A DNA stretch of 64,000 bases from Selaginella moellendorffii (GCF_000143415.4 NW_003314265.1:2026777-2090776); one strand, 5' to 3'. Counted from the first letter of the stretch, positions 13,730 to 25,746 are shown. A program made the numbers and translations. The notes: a model not told the origin generated them from the sequence alone.

Positions 13730-15259
13730 ATGGATAGTATCTTGGGAAGCGGCATTTTCAAGGATTGTGGAACGGGATCGCGCTGCTGCTCGCGATCGCT
13801 GGTCTACGATCCTAGAGCGCTCCCTTCCGGCCAGCGCTTTGATTCCAGGTCGCTAGCGCTGCGCTCGCAGTGGAGCAAATCAAGATCAAGGTATAGTTTT
13901 CGCATGGTAGTGGTTTTTTGCTGACTCTTGATGAGCATTGTCTCGAGCTTGCGAGTTCTACCGATGGACGAGACGAGAAAAACCAGTGACGCGACGCTGG
14001 ATGGATTCGTGAGTCTAGCACACGAGCTCGCGGACGCTGCCGCCAAGATCAGTCTCAAGTACTTCCGGACGCGCATCGAGGTCATTGATAAGCTTGATCT
14101 CAGTTGAGTATATGTGCTTCTTTTTATCGCTCGAAGCTTCTCCTTTCTGGTGAATGCAGGCCCTGTGACTATAGCCGATCAAGCTGCCGAGGAAGCCATG
14201 CGAGCTTTAATTCTCCAACGTTTTCCCTCTCACGCAGTGTAAGCTTGCAGCAAAGTCTCTCGTGTGTATCATCGCTTTCCTACAGCTTTGGAGAGGAAAG
14301 TGGCTTGACCATGCCTGATTCGATTGCGGAGTATGCCTGGGTCCTAGATCCGATCGATGGAACCAAGAGCTTCATCACTGGTTGGTATTCTTCTCGATGC
14401 TCTTCTAATCACTTCCTCCATGCGTTTGCAGGGAAGCCAGTTTTTGGAACACTGATATCGTTACTCCACGACGGTGTTCCAGTAAGTATTCTCACTTTTT
14501 CTCTTACACACATGAAGACTTTTCTTATACCGCACGGTTTGGAAATTCCAGATACTTGGGATTATAGATCAACCGGTCTTGAAAGAGCGGTGGCTTGGCG
14601 TAGCAGGACAAGTCACCTTACTCAACAATCGAGAAATCAGCACTCGTTCGTGTCATTCGCTCTCCAGTGCCTACTTGTATCACGCTTGGTTCTTTCTTTC
14701 AATCCTTTTCCAAAGTATCTAACTTCGCAATGGTGCCAGGTACACCACGAGCCCGCACTTGTTTGACAAGCTCTCGGAGCAGGCTTTTGCTCGCATCCGA
14801 GAAGAGGTGTTTTGCCACTTTTCTTTTCCTTTTTTCCTTCACGTTATCTGATTGTGCTCTAACTTACCAGGTGAAAGTTCCTCTGTATGGATGCGATTGC
14901 TATGCCTATGGTCTTCTCGCGGCTGGACATGTCGATCTCGTGGTTGAATCCGGACTCAAGGTGAGAGCAGTGGTTTTACAAACATCTCTAAAACAAGATC
15001 CTTTTCTTCCAGCCATACGATTATTTAGCATTGGTACCAGTTGTGGAAGGCGCTGGAGGAGTCATAACCGATTGGCAAGGCAACAAACTAACGTGGAAGC
15101 CGGACTTTCACGAAGGTAACTCTTCTGGAAACACTAAAGAGTCGCATTCATTCTTGTTTCTTCATATCCACAGAGCTAATCAAAACGAACGTGATCGCTG
15201 CTGGCGATTCGAGAGTACACAGAGCTGCTTTGGGCCGGCTCGATTGCCAAGCGAGCTAG
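13730..15259 (+). CDS. IMPL2: IMPL2: histidinol-phosphate phosphatase (inositol-monophosphatase-like), plastid
   Basis: Plant IMPL2 (HISN7) removes phosphate from L-histidinol-phosphate in plastid histidine synthesis. Ten exons: 13730..13890, 13948..14102, 14160..14238, 14286..14380, 14432..14481, 14552..14676, 14740..14806, 14871..14960, 15013..15115, 15174..15259; 1,011 nt, 336 aa. Metal-binding signatures of the IMPase fold are all present: FGEES, WVLDPIDGTKSF, and VVEGAGGVITDW near the C-terminus. VPLYGCDCYAYG and VVESGLKPYDYL match the IMPL2 branch rather than IMPL1. The first about 60 residues are rich in Ser/Arg and fit a transit peptide. The gene ends 109 bp from the convergent bS18 gene. 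Confidence 0.93.
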
Positions 15260-15368
15260 AGATCACGAACGTGTTAGAAGTCACGAGAAACGAAATAAGT
15301 TCCACATTTATGGGAGCTAAAGTTATAAGGGGCTCTCTCTCAAGCTATATGATACAGATACTCGAGCT

Positions 15369-16726
15369 TTAGAACAGCCGTCGACGAAATCTAGCACCAC
15401 CGCCGCCTGGGCCGCTTCCTTCCTCTTCAAACTCATCAAACGCGTCTTCTGGATCCACGTCTTTCGCTGGCTGGTTACGCAGGTACCGAAACGGTGGATC
15501 TCCCATGGACGAGTATGGTAAGAGTCCCAGCGATCGAGCTGTTTTGATTTCTCGAGCGATTCTCCTTTGGGACTTCAGGCTGATGCTCGTCTATAACAAA
15601 CGCCAAAACACAAGTTCAAACAATGGAAGAAAGATGAGGCACTAGATTCTTACGGTTTTTCTCGGAAGTATTCTCGACGTCTCGGACAGGAAAAGAGAGA
15701 GGAACTTTATGTTCTGCACCCATGCAAAGAATGAAACAGTGCTTTAGAACAAGAAAGTGTAAGCTACTGAAATACCCGGAAGTCGGCTGCTGCAAGGACC
15801 TCGTTCTTTTTCATAACTTTCTTCTGCCGTTGTGGCATCTCTGTTGGATCGCTGGAGGCGATCCTGGTAACATCAAAATCCTAAAATGAGAGGACATGAG
15901 AACAGAAGAAAAACTAAGAGAACACCAAAATATAAAAAGTAGAAACGAATGAAGAAACAAACCTCCGGCTCGATAGTTTGTCCGGGAAAGTAGACCCTGT
16001 CTGGTCTCAGCTGATATGGCTTGGTAAAGTCGTCCCTTCCCATTCCTGGAAGATTCAATAGCCCTTTCGGAGTCACAAACTTCTGGAGCTCCTCGCTCCA
16101 AAAGACCGCGTCGTCTTGATCCAGCATCGACTCGTGGTTTTCCGGATCAACATCGTCGTCGAACGGCACATTCTCTTCGTCGTAGCCCCGCTGCGTCATC
16201 AAGCTGTCCCTCCGCTCCTTTCGATCGGCACCCTTCTCTATCCGGGTCAGTTCCTGGAGGAAGTCATCCTCCTCCGGCCGCTCCTCAGCGGAAGCCTGCT
16301 GTTCTGTGCTCCCGGAACTTTCCTCGGGAAAGTCATGGAAATCGGTTTCTTCTTCCTCGCCTCCAGCATTCCCGAGAACGTACTTCTCGAAGTCCTCAAT
16401 AGCTCGCTTAGAACCACCACCACCTGGAAAATGGCCAAGCGCTTTTGATCTCTCTATACTAAAACTCTGTTCCATACCTCCCGCCTTGGTAGCCATCCAA
16501 GCTCTTGAGAGCTTGGACCCCGCCAGCGGCGTCGTCTTCCATTGCGGCCCCTCCTCGGCGATACTGCTCGAGGCAAAAGTCTGGAAAACGCAAAGACAAG
16601 GCCTACATTCATCAGCAAAGTACCCTAATCACGCCCCGCGGCCGCACTGACCTGAGAATAAAGCGGCGAGGACGATCTCCAGCTCCAGAGCTTGGACGCG
16701 ACGCGCCCCAAGCGCCAGCGCCCCAT
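15369..16726 (-). CDS. Organellar small-subunit ribosomal protein bS18 (long plant form)
   Basis: Structural protein of the organelle small ribosomal subunit, probably mitochondrial. Six exons from right to left: 16652..16726, 16478..16580, 15963..16423, 15776..15880, 15654..15713, 15369..15590; 1,026 nt, 341 aa. The bS18 core lies in the last two exons: a short helix (NIKFLSLFLSE), then ISLKSQRRIAREIKTARSLG and LLPYSS, the conserved rRNA-binding segment. Upstream lies a long acidic extension of about 200 residues (for example EEEETDFHDFPEESSG), absent in bacterial S18 but known in plant organellar forms. The tail is Gly/Arg-rich. Compartment is inferred from family knowledge. Confidence 0.85.
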
Positions 16727-16750
16727 CACCGATCACCGCATTTCCTGCTT

Positions 16751-16779
16751 AAACCCTATACATTTCGTATAAACCCTAA
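16751..16779 (-). promoter_or_regulatory. Two telo-boxes upstream of the bS18 gene
   Basis: AAACCCTA (16751..16758) and AAACCCTAA (16771..16779) lie 25-53 bp upstream of the bS18 start codon. Telo-boxes are enriched in promoters of plant ribosomal-protein genes, which fits the neighbour. Motif evidence only. Confidence 0.5.
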
Positions 16780-17284
16780 GTGGTCTCTTCGTGACTCGAA
16801 CCACAGACATCCCGAACAAAAAATGATGTATTAATTGTCCAATGTGGAAGGCTATGATTATTTTGTTAGATATGTGCACCATAGAAACTCATGTACTGCA
16901 CATCTGGAAGATAGTTGACAGGCCTAAAATGTCGTAAAATTTTTACATAATGCAAAGCCACTGTGGATGAATGATATTGTCTTTGGAATCCTTTGCTTCT
17001 TGACGCTGTGCCACCATGTAAACAGTATATGAATTACTATGCCATGTTTGGCATGTTTCTCATGTTAAATCATCAAGTTTTATTAAAAAAGAAAAGTATT
17101 CTTTTATATTCGAACAAGATGGTTCGTTTGTTGGTTGAGCTGCTTATGGAGATTGATTCCTTCTTTAAGAAATTTTGGCAAAAAGGAATGATGGTAGCAC
17201 ATCAAGTTTGAATGCTATAACAATAAGTCATTCAAGAAAGAGTGTGCAAGCAAGCAGGAAGAATTAGATAGTCGTCTGTTAAGA
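16780..17284. other. Intergenic region, nothing recognised
   Basis: Contains the bS18 upstream region and the 3' flank of the aminotransferase. A short piece (CCACCATGTAAACAGTATAT, near 17,011) resembles one near 7,360 (ACCATGTAAACAGCATAT), so both may be scraps of one dispersed repeat. Confidence 0.35.
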
Positions 17285-18934
17285 TTACCAAGCAAAAAGT
17301 TTTGCCTTCTTCAATGCTCTTTCGGCTGCTACCAAAGTTGCCATCTCTTTGCAAAAAGCTACTCTCACGTAGCGATTCTCATAGCCAAGTTTGTTCGATC
17401 GAAAGAAAGCGGAGCCAGGAACTAGTGCAACTCCAGCGCGGTTTATTAGATCCGTGACAAACTCTATCTGAACAAAACAATTCAAGAACTGAGCTGAGTG
17501 AAAAACCGGGGCTTACATCGTTTTGCTTCATAGCATCCGGCAGCCTTGCAAAGACGAAAAACGATCCCTGAGCCGTAAACGGTACCTCAAAACCAGCTTC
17601 AACTAGGACTTTCTTTATATATTCGCCTCTTTCCCGGTAGCACTGCACACAAAGTACAAACACTGTCGGAAACAAAACAAAACTTTCATGAATCTTACAC
17701 TTTTGAGCTTTGCATAGAAATCGTGACTGCTCTGCAACGCGACCAAAGCCGCTACTTGGAAAGGTGAAGGAGCGGAATCAGTAAGCTTGACGTGTATGTT
17801 TCTTATGGCAGACGCCAGCTGAACCGGTGCTATAGCCCAGCCAACACGCCACCCTGCACGGAAAAGGTAGAATAGCAGCAAGAATTACGCATCTTGACAT
17901 CCATACCAGTCACCGAGTATGTCTTTGAAATCGAAGAGGTGACTATCGTCCTCTCGAGCATGCCTGGCAGTGATGCAATACTCACGTGTGTTGCTCCAGG
18001 AAACACTATGTGCTCGTACACCTGTTAAAAATGCGTAAGCCATGGAAAGATCCTTTCTCTACTACCTCGTCTGTTATAGCAAGTAGATCGTGCTTACAAC
18101 AGAGCTGCGCTATCTCTTTAAGTTCCTCTATCGCAAAAACCTTTCCAGTCGGATTGTGAGGGCTGCCACAATCGCATACCGAGTCAAGACCACAAGGAAA
18201 GCTACTCGAGATACCTGTTAATCACAATCGCCTTGGTTCTAGAGGTGATGCTCCTTTCGAGCTTCTCTGAATCCAACGTCCACAGCGGAGGCGTTAAAGG
18301 CACGAAAACCTGTATAGCAACAGAGAAGGAAAGCATATTAGCAATGAAGATTCATCAGCCAGTTGGCTCAACTGGCTTGCCTCCAGCCATTATGATGCAA
18401 GATTCGTACGTCTCATAGACCGGTTCCAAAAGAATCACTTCGTCGTCACGATCAACAACTAAAAGAAGAGGACCAAGAGTGAAAAAGGAGATCTGTTCGA
18501 ACTCACCAGCGAAAGTCGCGGCAGCGAGAGCTTCCGATTGACCGCAGCAAAGCACAATGTCGGACTTGGAGTCAACCTTCACACCCTGGAAATGCTCAAA
18601 ATGCTCGGCCACTTTGTCGCAAACACCTTGTACATGCCTTGTGAAAACGAAATGTAAGAAACCATGCAAAACGATCTCCCAAACCACCTGTACTGATTGA
18701 AGTCTGCTCCAATGGCATCCCTTGCGGCCTCCTTCACCTCTGGCGGAGCTGGGAAATCTGGAAACCCTGGAAAACCTCTCCGCTAGAACACAAACACCCG
18801 AGAATATCAGTTTTACCTTCCGCTAGATTGATCGCATTGCGCTGCTGAGCGAGATGCGAGAGCTTCTGTATCGGTGACGGCTTGAACGACCGTGTCCTGT
18901 GCGCTAGCCAGCGGCAAAAACCCTCCTCTTCCAT
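17285..18934 (-). CDS. Class I/II PLP aminotransferase (kynurenine/glutamine transaminase K or DapC-like)
   Basis: Fold-type I PLP enzyme; the substrate could be kynurenine, glutamine/methionine keto-acids or N-succinyl-diaminopimelate analogues. Ten exons from right to left: 18817..18934, 18688..18766, 18507..18637, 18373..18458, 18215..18309, 18066..18162, 17907..18021, 17699..17853, 17517..17642, 17285..17467; 1,185 nt, 394 aa. Marks: INLAEGFPDFPAP at the N-terminus, VLLEP-equivalent EVILLEPVYETY, the cofactor loop SPHNPTGKVF, ITDEVYEH, and the PLP lysine in SSISKTYSVTGWRVGW. No transit peptide is obvious. Its 3' exons exist as relics behind both terpene synthase genes, so this locus was involved in the block duplication described there. 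Confidence 0.9.
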
Positions 18935-19010
18935 GAGAAGATGTGGTTATTTTAATGAGGTTCATGGAGTCGTACTAACAGGACCTACAGGCCTCTAACA
19001 GAGCTCTTCC

Positions 19011-19098
19011 TCACGTTTATATCGCTGGTCACACCTCAATAGAGAGATCAAATGTCACGTTTATCTCGCTGGTCACACCTCAATAGAGAGATCAAATG
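19011..19098 (+). repeat. Two direct 44-bp repeats upstream of terpene synthase 1
   Basis: Units 19011..19054 and 19055..19098 differ at one base near the start (TTTATA versus TTTATC). Each contains TCGCTGGTCACACCTCAATA. A single related unit (TCGCTGTTCACACCTCAATA) precedes the second terpene synthase near 33,697. The array lies 52-139 bp before the start codon, so it may be part of the promoter. Confidence 0.8.
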
Positions 19099-19149
19099 TC
19101 ACTAGGCCTCAATAAAGGAGGGGCTTAAGCTCTTTCTTCTCCAGAGTGA

Positions 19150-20256
19150 ATGCGAATGGCCGCACCTTCTATCTATCGTCCCCAAATTCTGGAGCAGCTC
19201 CTCGCCTGCAAGAGCATCTACTTGCCTCAAATTCGCTGCTCGTTGCCATTGCAGTGCCACCCAGACTACGCCTCCGTCTCCAAACAGGCGAACGATTGGG
19301 CCTTCCGCTTCCTCAAGATCAATGCCACCAATGCCGCTGCCGATAAGAAATACTTCACCCAGTGGAGGATGCCACTCTACGGCACCTTTGTTGTGCCTTG
19401 GGGCGACTCCAGGCACGCTCTAGCGGCCGCCAAGTACACCTGGCTTATCACCATTCTCGACGATGCGGTCGACGAGGAGCCTTCGCAGCGGGACGAGATC
19501 CTGGAAGCTTACATGAGCCTTGCCTCCGGTCAAAGATCCATCGCCCAAGTTCCCAACAAGCCCGTGCTCGTCGCCCAAGCCGAGCTCATCCCGGATCTGC
19601 AGAAGCTCATGTCGCCGCTCCTCTTCCAGCGGCTGCTCGTCTCGTACAGGAAATTTGTTGGCTGCTACTCGGCCAAAGTCGACGAGGAGGAGTTCACGAA
19701 AGAGTCTTACGCTGTGCATCGCCGGGAGGACTACGTTGTCAAGCCGATGCTTAACTTCACGCAGATGTGCCTGGGAGTCGAGCTGAGAGACAAGGATCTG
19801 GAAAGCGAGGAGTACCTGCGGGCGATAGATGCCATGTTTGATCATATGTGGCTGGTGAACGACATCTTTTCATTCCCAAAGGAGCTGAGGAAGAAAACTT
19901 TCAAGAACATAATTTTTCTCTTGCTCTTCACGGACCACACCGTTCGCTCTGTTCAACAGGCAGTCGATAAGGCGAACGCCATGATTCAGGAAAAAGAACA
20001 AGAATTCATGTATTACCATGAGATCCTGACGAGGAAAGCGATGGAATCTGGCAACCACGACTTTCTGGCGTACCTTAGAGCGATTCCGGCATTCATCCCT
20101 GGAAATCTACGTTGGCACTACCTCGCAGCTCGGTACCACGGTGTTGATAATCCATTTGTAACAGGAGAGCCATCCAGTGGGACTTGGTTGTTTCATGATA
20201 CGCAGACTATCATACTCCCCGAGTACAAACCAACTCATCCCCATCTGCAAGTCTGA
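19150..20256 (+). CDS. Microbial-type terpene synthase (MTPSL), copy 1
   Basis: Single-exon gene for 368 aa with only a class I terpene cyclase alpha domain, as in bacteria, fungi and the MTPSL family of spikemosses; it should ionise a prenyl diphosphate, typically to a mono- or sesquiterpene. Metal motifs are complete: DDAVD (residues 104-108, DDxxD type) and NDIFSFPKE (237-245, NSE type). No transit peptide is evident (MRMAAPSIYR), so cytosolic sesquiterpene synthesis is most likely, by inference. Lack of introns contrasts with nearly all neighbours and fits horizontal origin of the family. A second ATG two codons downstream is also possible. Upstream is a 44-bp duplicated repeat; downstream lies a relic of the aminotransferase gene. 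Confidence 0.93.
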   Translation: MRMAAPSIYRPQILEQLLACKSIYLPQIRCSLPLQCHPDYASVSKQANDWAFRFLKINATNAAADKKYFTQWRMPLYGTFVVPWGDSRHALAAAKYTWLITILDDAVDEEPSQRDEILEAYMSLASGQRSIAQVPNKPVLVAQAELIPDLQKLMSPLLFQRLLVSYRKFVGCYSAKVDEEEFTKESYAVHRREDYVVKPMLNFTQMCLGVELRDKDLESEEYLRAIDAMFDHMWLVNDIFSFPKELRKKTFKNIIFLLLFTDHTVRSVQQAVDKANAMIQEKEQEFMYYHEILTRKAMESGNHDFLAYLRAIPAFIPGNLRWHYLAARYHGVDNPFVTGEPSSGTWLFHDTQTIILPEYKPTHPHLQV

Positions 20257-20299
20257 ATGAAAAGGCCATGAAAAATAAAACATAAAGTTTCCTGTTAAG

Positions 20300-20520
20300 A
20301 TGCAGAGCAAGCAAAAGAGTTTCGGCTACTACCAAAGTTCACAAAAAGCTACCTGATTCTCATAACCAAAGAACACAAAGCCAGGAACTAGTGCAACTCC
20401 TGCAGATCCATGATAAACTCTACCTGAAACCAACCCAGTAAGGAAATTGAGCTGAGTAAGGAAACTGAGCTTACATTGTTCTGCAGTAACCTTGCACACA
20501 TGAAAAACTTGATTCTTTCA
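20300..20520 (-). pseudogene. Relic of the aminotransferase 3' exons
   Basis: Read on the minus strand this is a gapped, decayed copy of the 3' end of the aminotransferase at 17285..18934. Shared forward-strand landmarks in order are CTACCAAAGTT, CAAAAAGCTAC, GATTCTCATA, GCCAGGAACTAGTGCAACTC, AAACTCTA, GAGCTGAGT and CTTACAT. The frame is broken throughout. The same relic follows terpene synthase 2. Confidence 0.8.
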
Positions 20521-20559
20521 TGAAAGTGAAAAGGCCTCAATCTAGATCCTTTTGAATAA

Positions 20560-22893
20560 AAGTACTTTCACAAAATTATTTATTATTTATAAATGAATAA
20601 ATTTTGCATTTTACTTTAGTCATTTAACTATGTTTTTGACCATTTAGAGGAGTCACATTCACAATTTCGATTTAGGGTATTTGCTAGCCCTATATGTGTT
20701 CTCATGACTACATCGACTTCACACTTGGTCCAAGTGTTTCATATGTAAAATCCTACTTTAAACATTTAGTATTATTAATATCCTAGCATCTTAATTGAAA
20801 GTTATGTACATTTTTAATATTTCCAAGACCATCTGTACCACAATTTTATTTTTCCAAGACTAGGCCATCTATTTATGAGTAGTCATCTAATGACTATTCC
20901 TTAAGATGTCTCAAAATATAAAGAACATCATTCTCTAATATTCATTTTTTAATCCCACCAAATTCCTTTTCATTTATGGCAATGCTTATTAACACCACCA
21001 CCGGTCTAGGGTTTAAAGACCCATCCATTAAACTCCATTAACTTTTAGAACTTCTTCACCATGTAATCATATTTTTAATCACTAAGCAAAAAACATTACT
21101 CTTTTTCCATTCTATAGTCTAGGATTTTAAAATGGCATTTCGAAACATTATGGCATAACATGAGTTTCATGGGTACTCCCCCCACTTTCCACCACTAAAA
21201 TGCTCCAGCCATGTGGCTAAAACTAGGTTCCAATGAGCTACATAATGTATCCAAGTAGGTATTGCCACCCACACTTGGGATTGGGAGCATCAATCATTTC
21301 ATCTTTCGGGGGAGCAATTAGTTTTTTAACACTTCATTAAATTACCTCATTTATCCATTTATGTTCACATGGGTTATACTAAGTGTAACTTTCCTTGGTC
21401 ATACTAGCTTTTTTTGGCCAAACTAGTTCCACAAACCTCTTTTACTATGTGTGTATAAATAGATGATTAAAGATAGTTTTCTATTTCACTTTTGCAAATT
21501 GTAGCCTATGTAGTTATAGTGTTCCAAAAGCAAATCTTCAAAGAGCTCTCTCCAAACTTGAGTCTCAACATGCATTGATGTTCCTTACATCTTGTGAAAC
21601 TGGTTCACAAAGGCATCAAGTGGTGTAAATTGATTGGCCAATAAGTTAGGTGGAGAACATTGGAGCATATCACAAATATTATATTGTGTCATCCCTAGAA
21701 CAAAAGCATTTATCTAGTACACACTACCCTATTCCAAGCACTTCGATAGCTTGAACTTGATATCCATGATCTCTATAACCTTCATGCAAGGTTTCTAATG
21801 TCGGCCATCGCTATGTTCATGGTATGCAAGTGGAATAGTGATACACTTGGAACACAACATTATCATCAATGACCAAAGTACTCCCTCATTGGAAGAGCCT
21901 CTACAGAGGGATTTGCCATGTTTCTTACTGCTCCAGGGTGCTAGAGACTGAAGGTTATTTGTTACATATTGTTAAACACAATAGGTGATAGGGTCTGAAT
22001 GGAGACATTTTAGCTATGAAAAGTTTCAAAGAAATAAACTTTACCAATGGCTCAGATGGCAATACATAAGTTGCCACCTCTCAATAGCAATCCATCATTA
22101 GACCTTCAGAAGATGTTAAGGAGCCCATCAAGAGAGTGTAGTGCTAGGGGCCAGAAAATCTACTTGCCGAGTGTTGTCTAGACACTGGTGTGGCAAATGT
22201 ATCGAGTTGTAACTAGAAAAAACCATTAAAAAGTGAGCATTGCAAATAGGAAACAGAAAAAGCTAACCACTCACATACATCCTTTTGAGAGTTGGAGTTG
22301 ACCATATTGGTGTGTGTTTGGTGATGTTGTGTGGCCTTAAAAAAGAAGATGGTCCAGGAGAATGCAAGCCAATACATGTGTTGGCACTCAGTCAAGAGAT
22401 TTGAGCTGTGACAAGTTGCATATATTGTTATTGTTGTTGTTGCTACTGTTGCTTGCATTAATCATGTTGGACAGGTGTGAAGGAAAAGCTCCAATTAGAA
22501 GAAGGATGGGAATGGGATATAGACCGTATATGGGCAAGAGGGTTCCTTATAATCATTCTCTAAACTTGCTCATGTGCTAAAGCATAACAAGAATAGAGCA
22601 TTACCCACATTTGGAGGATCCGTCCTCTATGTTTCCCCTCTTCTTATCATTTTTAACCCATGTGCCTAGAACAAAAGAAAAGCAATGAAGATGCTAAAAC
22701 ACCTACAAGAAATGGATGATGAAGATAGCAGGAGAATAGAAGGCAAAAGTGTAATCATGCCAATCTTAATTGCACCAAACCCTAAACAGCCCTAACCCTA
22801 AATTATTAGACAGCTTCCTCTAAATTATAACCTCATGGATAGTAAAATAAGAATTTTAAAATGAAATTAGACTATACTAAAATAAAATAAAAG
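20560..22893. other. AT-rich DNA with no gene recognised
   Basis: Base composition changes sharply from the GC-balanced gene to the left. Open frames are short and unlike any family. It contains a degenerate run of CCCTAAA-like units near 22,778-22,802. Probably ancient transposon debris flanking the split retroelement to the right. Confidence 0.4.
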
Positions 22894-23069
22894 TGTGAGG
22901 GCCAAGTGTACGGCTACGATGCCATATATTAATATTAGTGTAGTGGGATTTTGGTAGCCGTCGGATTAGTTTCAATCTAGACTACTTGCTCTAGTATACA
23001 AGCTAGAGTTTCTAGGCTAATTGATATACACATTTTCTGTATTCCTTTTTCATATTCCAAGCACTCACA
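22894..23069 (+). repeat. Candidate 5' LTR (176 bp) of the old element
   Basis: Begins TGTGAG and ends CTCACA, a perfect terminal inverted hexamer with the TG...CA ends expected for an LTR. It is followed directly by TTGGTGGAGTTGAGGGG, which starts with the TGG of a possible primer-binding site. The partner LTR is not seen, so this rests on ends and position alone. Confidence 0.4.
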
Positions 23070-23302
23070 TTGGTGGAGTTGAGGGGCACCTTTGATTGTC
23101 CCTGAGAAGTGCTTGGATTTGGGATTTTGGTTTAGATTTAGCTTTTGTATCGTTTATATTTAGTTTTTTCCATTTCCTTTCTTTTATTCTTTCCTTCCAA
23201 AATTTTCGTTTATATCTAGCTTTTTTGCATTGTCTAGATCTCCATTTCCTTCTAGCTTTTTGTCATTTCATTTCTTTTACTCTTTCCTTTTCGTTCATCT
23301 TT

Positions 23303-24221
23303 ATGGCAGATCAACAATCTCCTTCTTTGACTCTGGAGCAGCAGTTGGTACAATTGCTTGATACTATGTGCTTGCAATTGAACAACCAAACTCAGTTGAT
23401 GGCGGCATTCACGGCATGTGGTACAACTCCTCCTGCTCTTGGTGTCAATCCTCGCGTTCGGCTAGAGTTCTTTCACGAGAATCTTAGGGATGATGTGTAC
23501 CATTAGTTTGATCACTTCACGATAATTGCCACATATCGTTCCTAACATGATGATCAACATTTGTGTGAGTTTCCCATGTGTCTCTAAGGGACGGCATTGC
23601 AGTGGTACAATGGTTTGAGTGTAGCCATTCATGGGGATTGAAGTGTTCTCCTAGATGTTTTTAAATGCGCATTCAAACATGTCGACGATTGTGATGATGC
23701 CTTTTAATAATTGCATCGTCTTCGCCAAGGGCCATTTGAGTCGGTGATGCAATTTGACATTTGTTTCCGAAGTCTTTTGCTTCGTACGGAGCCAAATATG
23801 TCAGAGCGGATCAAGTTAGGAATGTTGTGGTTAACACTTTGTCAAGATTTTGTTGGACTTATGCATGCACTTGCTCCCGCCACCCTTGACAATGCTCTTC
23901 ATTTGGCACAACGTTATGAGATGTCATCTCTTCCACTTTTCGTTGCACGTACTTCAGCTCCACTTCTTATGGATGATGGTCATGTTCCAATGGAGGTTGA
24001 TGCTACTGCTACTCGAGTCCAAGGACAAAGGCGAGGACGTGGTCATGGCCGTGATGTTCGCTGTTGGGTGTGTGATGAAGTTGGTCATACTTATTAGTGT
24101 TGTCGGCGTTTTCCAAATTGGCAACCTCCATTTCCTAGGTGGAGACCTTGGCGTCAACAACGTCCTGTTGGTGCTGCTGCAGTGGAAGGTTTGGACACTG
24201 ACATGCATCTGGGAAATGAGG
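23303..24221 (+). pseudogene. Gag relic of the old element
   Basis: Starts MADQQSPSLTLEQQL and runs through a gag domain with several in-frame stops (for example before 23,510 and near 23,709) to a zinc knuckle of CCHC type (RCWVCDEVGHTY, then a stop, then CC). The reading continues to LDTDMHLGNEV, where the younger element has inserted. Confidence 0.75.
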
Positions 24222-25139
24222 TGTAGCGCACCTGAATTTGGAGCCGAACTCCAAGCTCGTTGCGCTACAAAACGAGGGTCCGGTACAATCCCACGAGCAC
24301 CAGCTCCCCGTATCCAGCACCTGCACGCAAAATGGTGTCAGACGGAGTCTGGCACAATTTTGGCATACCGGTGGCCTAACGCAAGAAGGGGGGTACTCCA
24401 CCGACTAGAGCAGCGTGGAGCTTGGGCTTAGACCCAAGCCGGACGTAGAACAAGGAGTGACACAACCTAGCGGGAGCCAAACTAATATCTCAGGTGGTCG
24501 GACATGCATTCCAACCACTATCCCTACTATACATTTGGAACCCCCCACAGCCCCCCCCCCCTTGAGGGACACACGCTTTGGGCTTTCACCCCAAGCCTCC
24601 CTTAGTACCAGGAGTTAGTCTCTGGGACAAGTCCGAAACTTACTAAATATGAAATGTCCTTGGATTGCGAATTTGGACACGGGACGAACACCATTGTGTT
24701 CAGGCCGATCTCTACATTCCGTAGATATGCCAAATGAGCTAATCTAGACACTTTCCCTAAATAGCATTTGAGACCGAAATGAGACCAACACAAAGGGTGT
24801 GATAGCGAGGGTGTTTGGCAATCATGGTAAGCTATCATCTAGCGAATATTGAGGGATTAGTCTCAATATCACGGGGGTTCTTGACACTAGCAAGTGCAAG
24901 CCAATGACAGGAGTTTCTCAAACCAGGCCGAGTATGCTCAGCAAGAAACACATAGGGTTCCTACCTTATGTTTATCCGATTTAAGTACACGGTCATTGAC
25001 CAGTTTCTCAACTAGCTCAAGTGGGAACAATAAAGGGAACCAACTGTACCGACCTTCTGCCGTCATGGCAGTAAGGAAAGAGTGTCCGTAAGGACTGGCC
25101 GACAAGTATCTTTCGATACCTGAAGTCACATTCGCGACA
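24222..25139 (-). repeat. 3' LTR of element I
   Basis: 918 bp; as written on the plus strand it starts TGTAGCGCAC and ends TTCGCGACA, so the element-strand ends are TG and CA. Aligns along its whole length with 30654..31570. Confidence 0.95.
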
Positions 25140-25152
25140 CTCTCCCCCCCTT
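25140..25152 (-). other. Polypurine tract of element I
   Basis: On the minus strand AAGGGGGGGAGAG lies immediately before the 3' LTR, as required for plus-strand DNA priming in retrotransposition. Confidence 0.9.
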
Positions 25153-25746
25153 GGGGAAGATCGACGTCCTCGTCGATGCATACCCGAGTCTAGCAAACCG
25201 TCAAGGAAACAACTCCGAAAGTTAATGGAAAGCACACTATGTGGGAAACGCACCGACTTAAATGAGTTATGGAACGACCTCTCCTCTACGTCCAAAGACG
25301 TTAAGACTCAGACACCCTCCGGCCGTCACCGACAAGGAAATGACTAGCAAAGTTAGCCACCCTTGCTGCTCCGAGTACCACTCGGCTTACAAAGGAATGA
25401 TACATCCCTGCCCGTAGGGACATAGGGAGAGGGCCAGAGGCCCAACTTCCCCTGAGCAAGAAATCAACCCCGTCGGGAAGATTTAGATAACTACTATAAA
25501 CTGGCAGATTAAGTTGTTTACACGACCACGCCCCTTTTCGAAAATGAGTCATCGAGAGAGAGGCGGGGACTTGTGATCAGTCTATAATAGTTATCCCCAT
25601 GGTTATGGATTGGACCCATGCACCGAAGTGCCGAAGTCAGCCTGCCAAAACTGACCCAAGTACTAATGAACGAGAGAAACGACACTTTGATTATAGAAAT
25701 ATAGTATTTTATTAATTTGCAAGATTTATTACAAGATTTACAAAAG

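Noticed and set aside
22775..22802. Interstitial telomere repeat (CCCTAAA-like)
   Set aside because: Only two or three imperfect units; too short to mean a telomere fusion.
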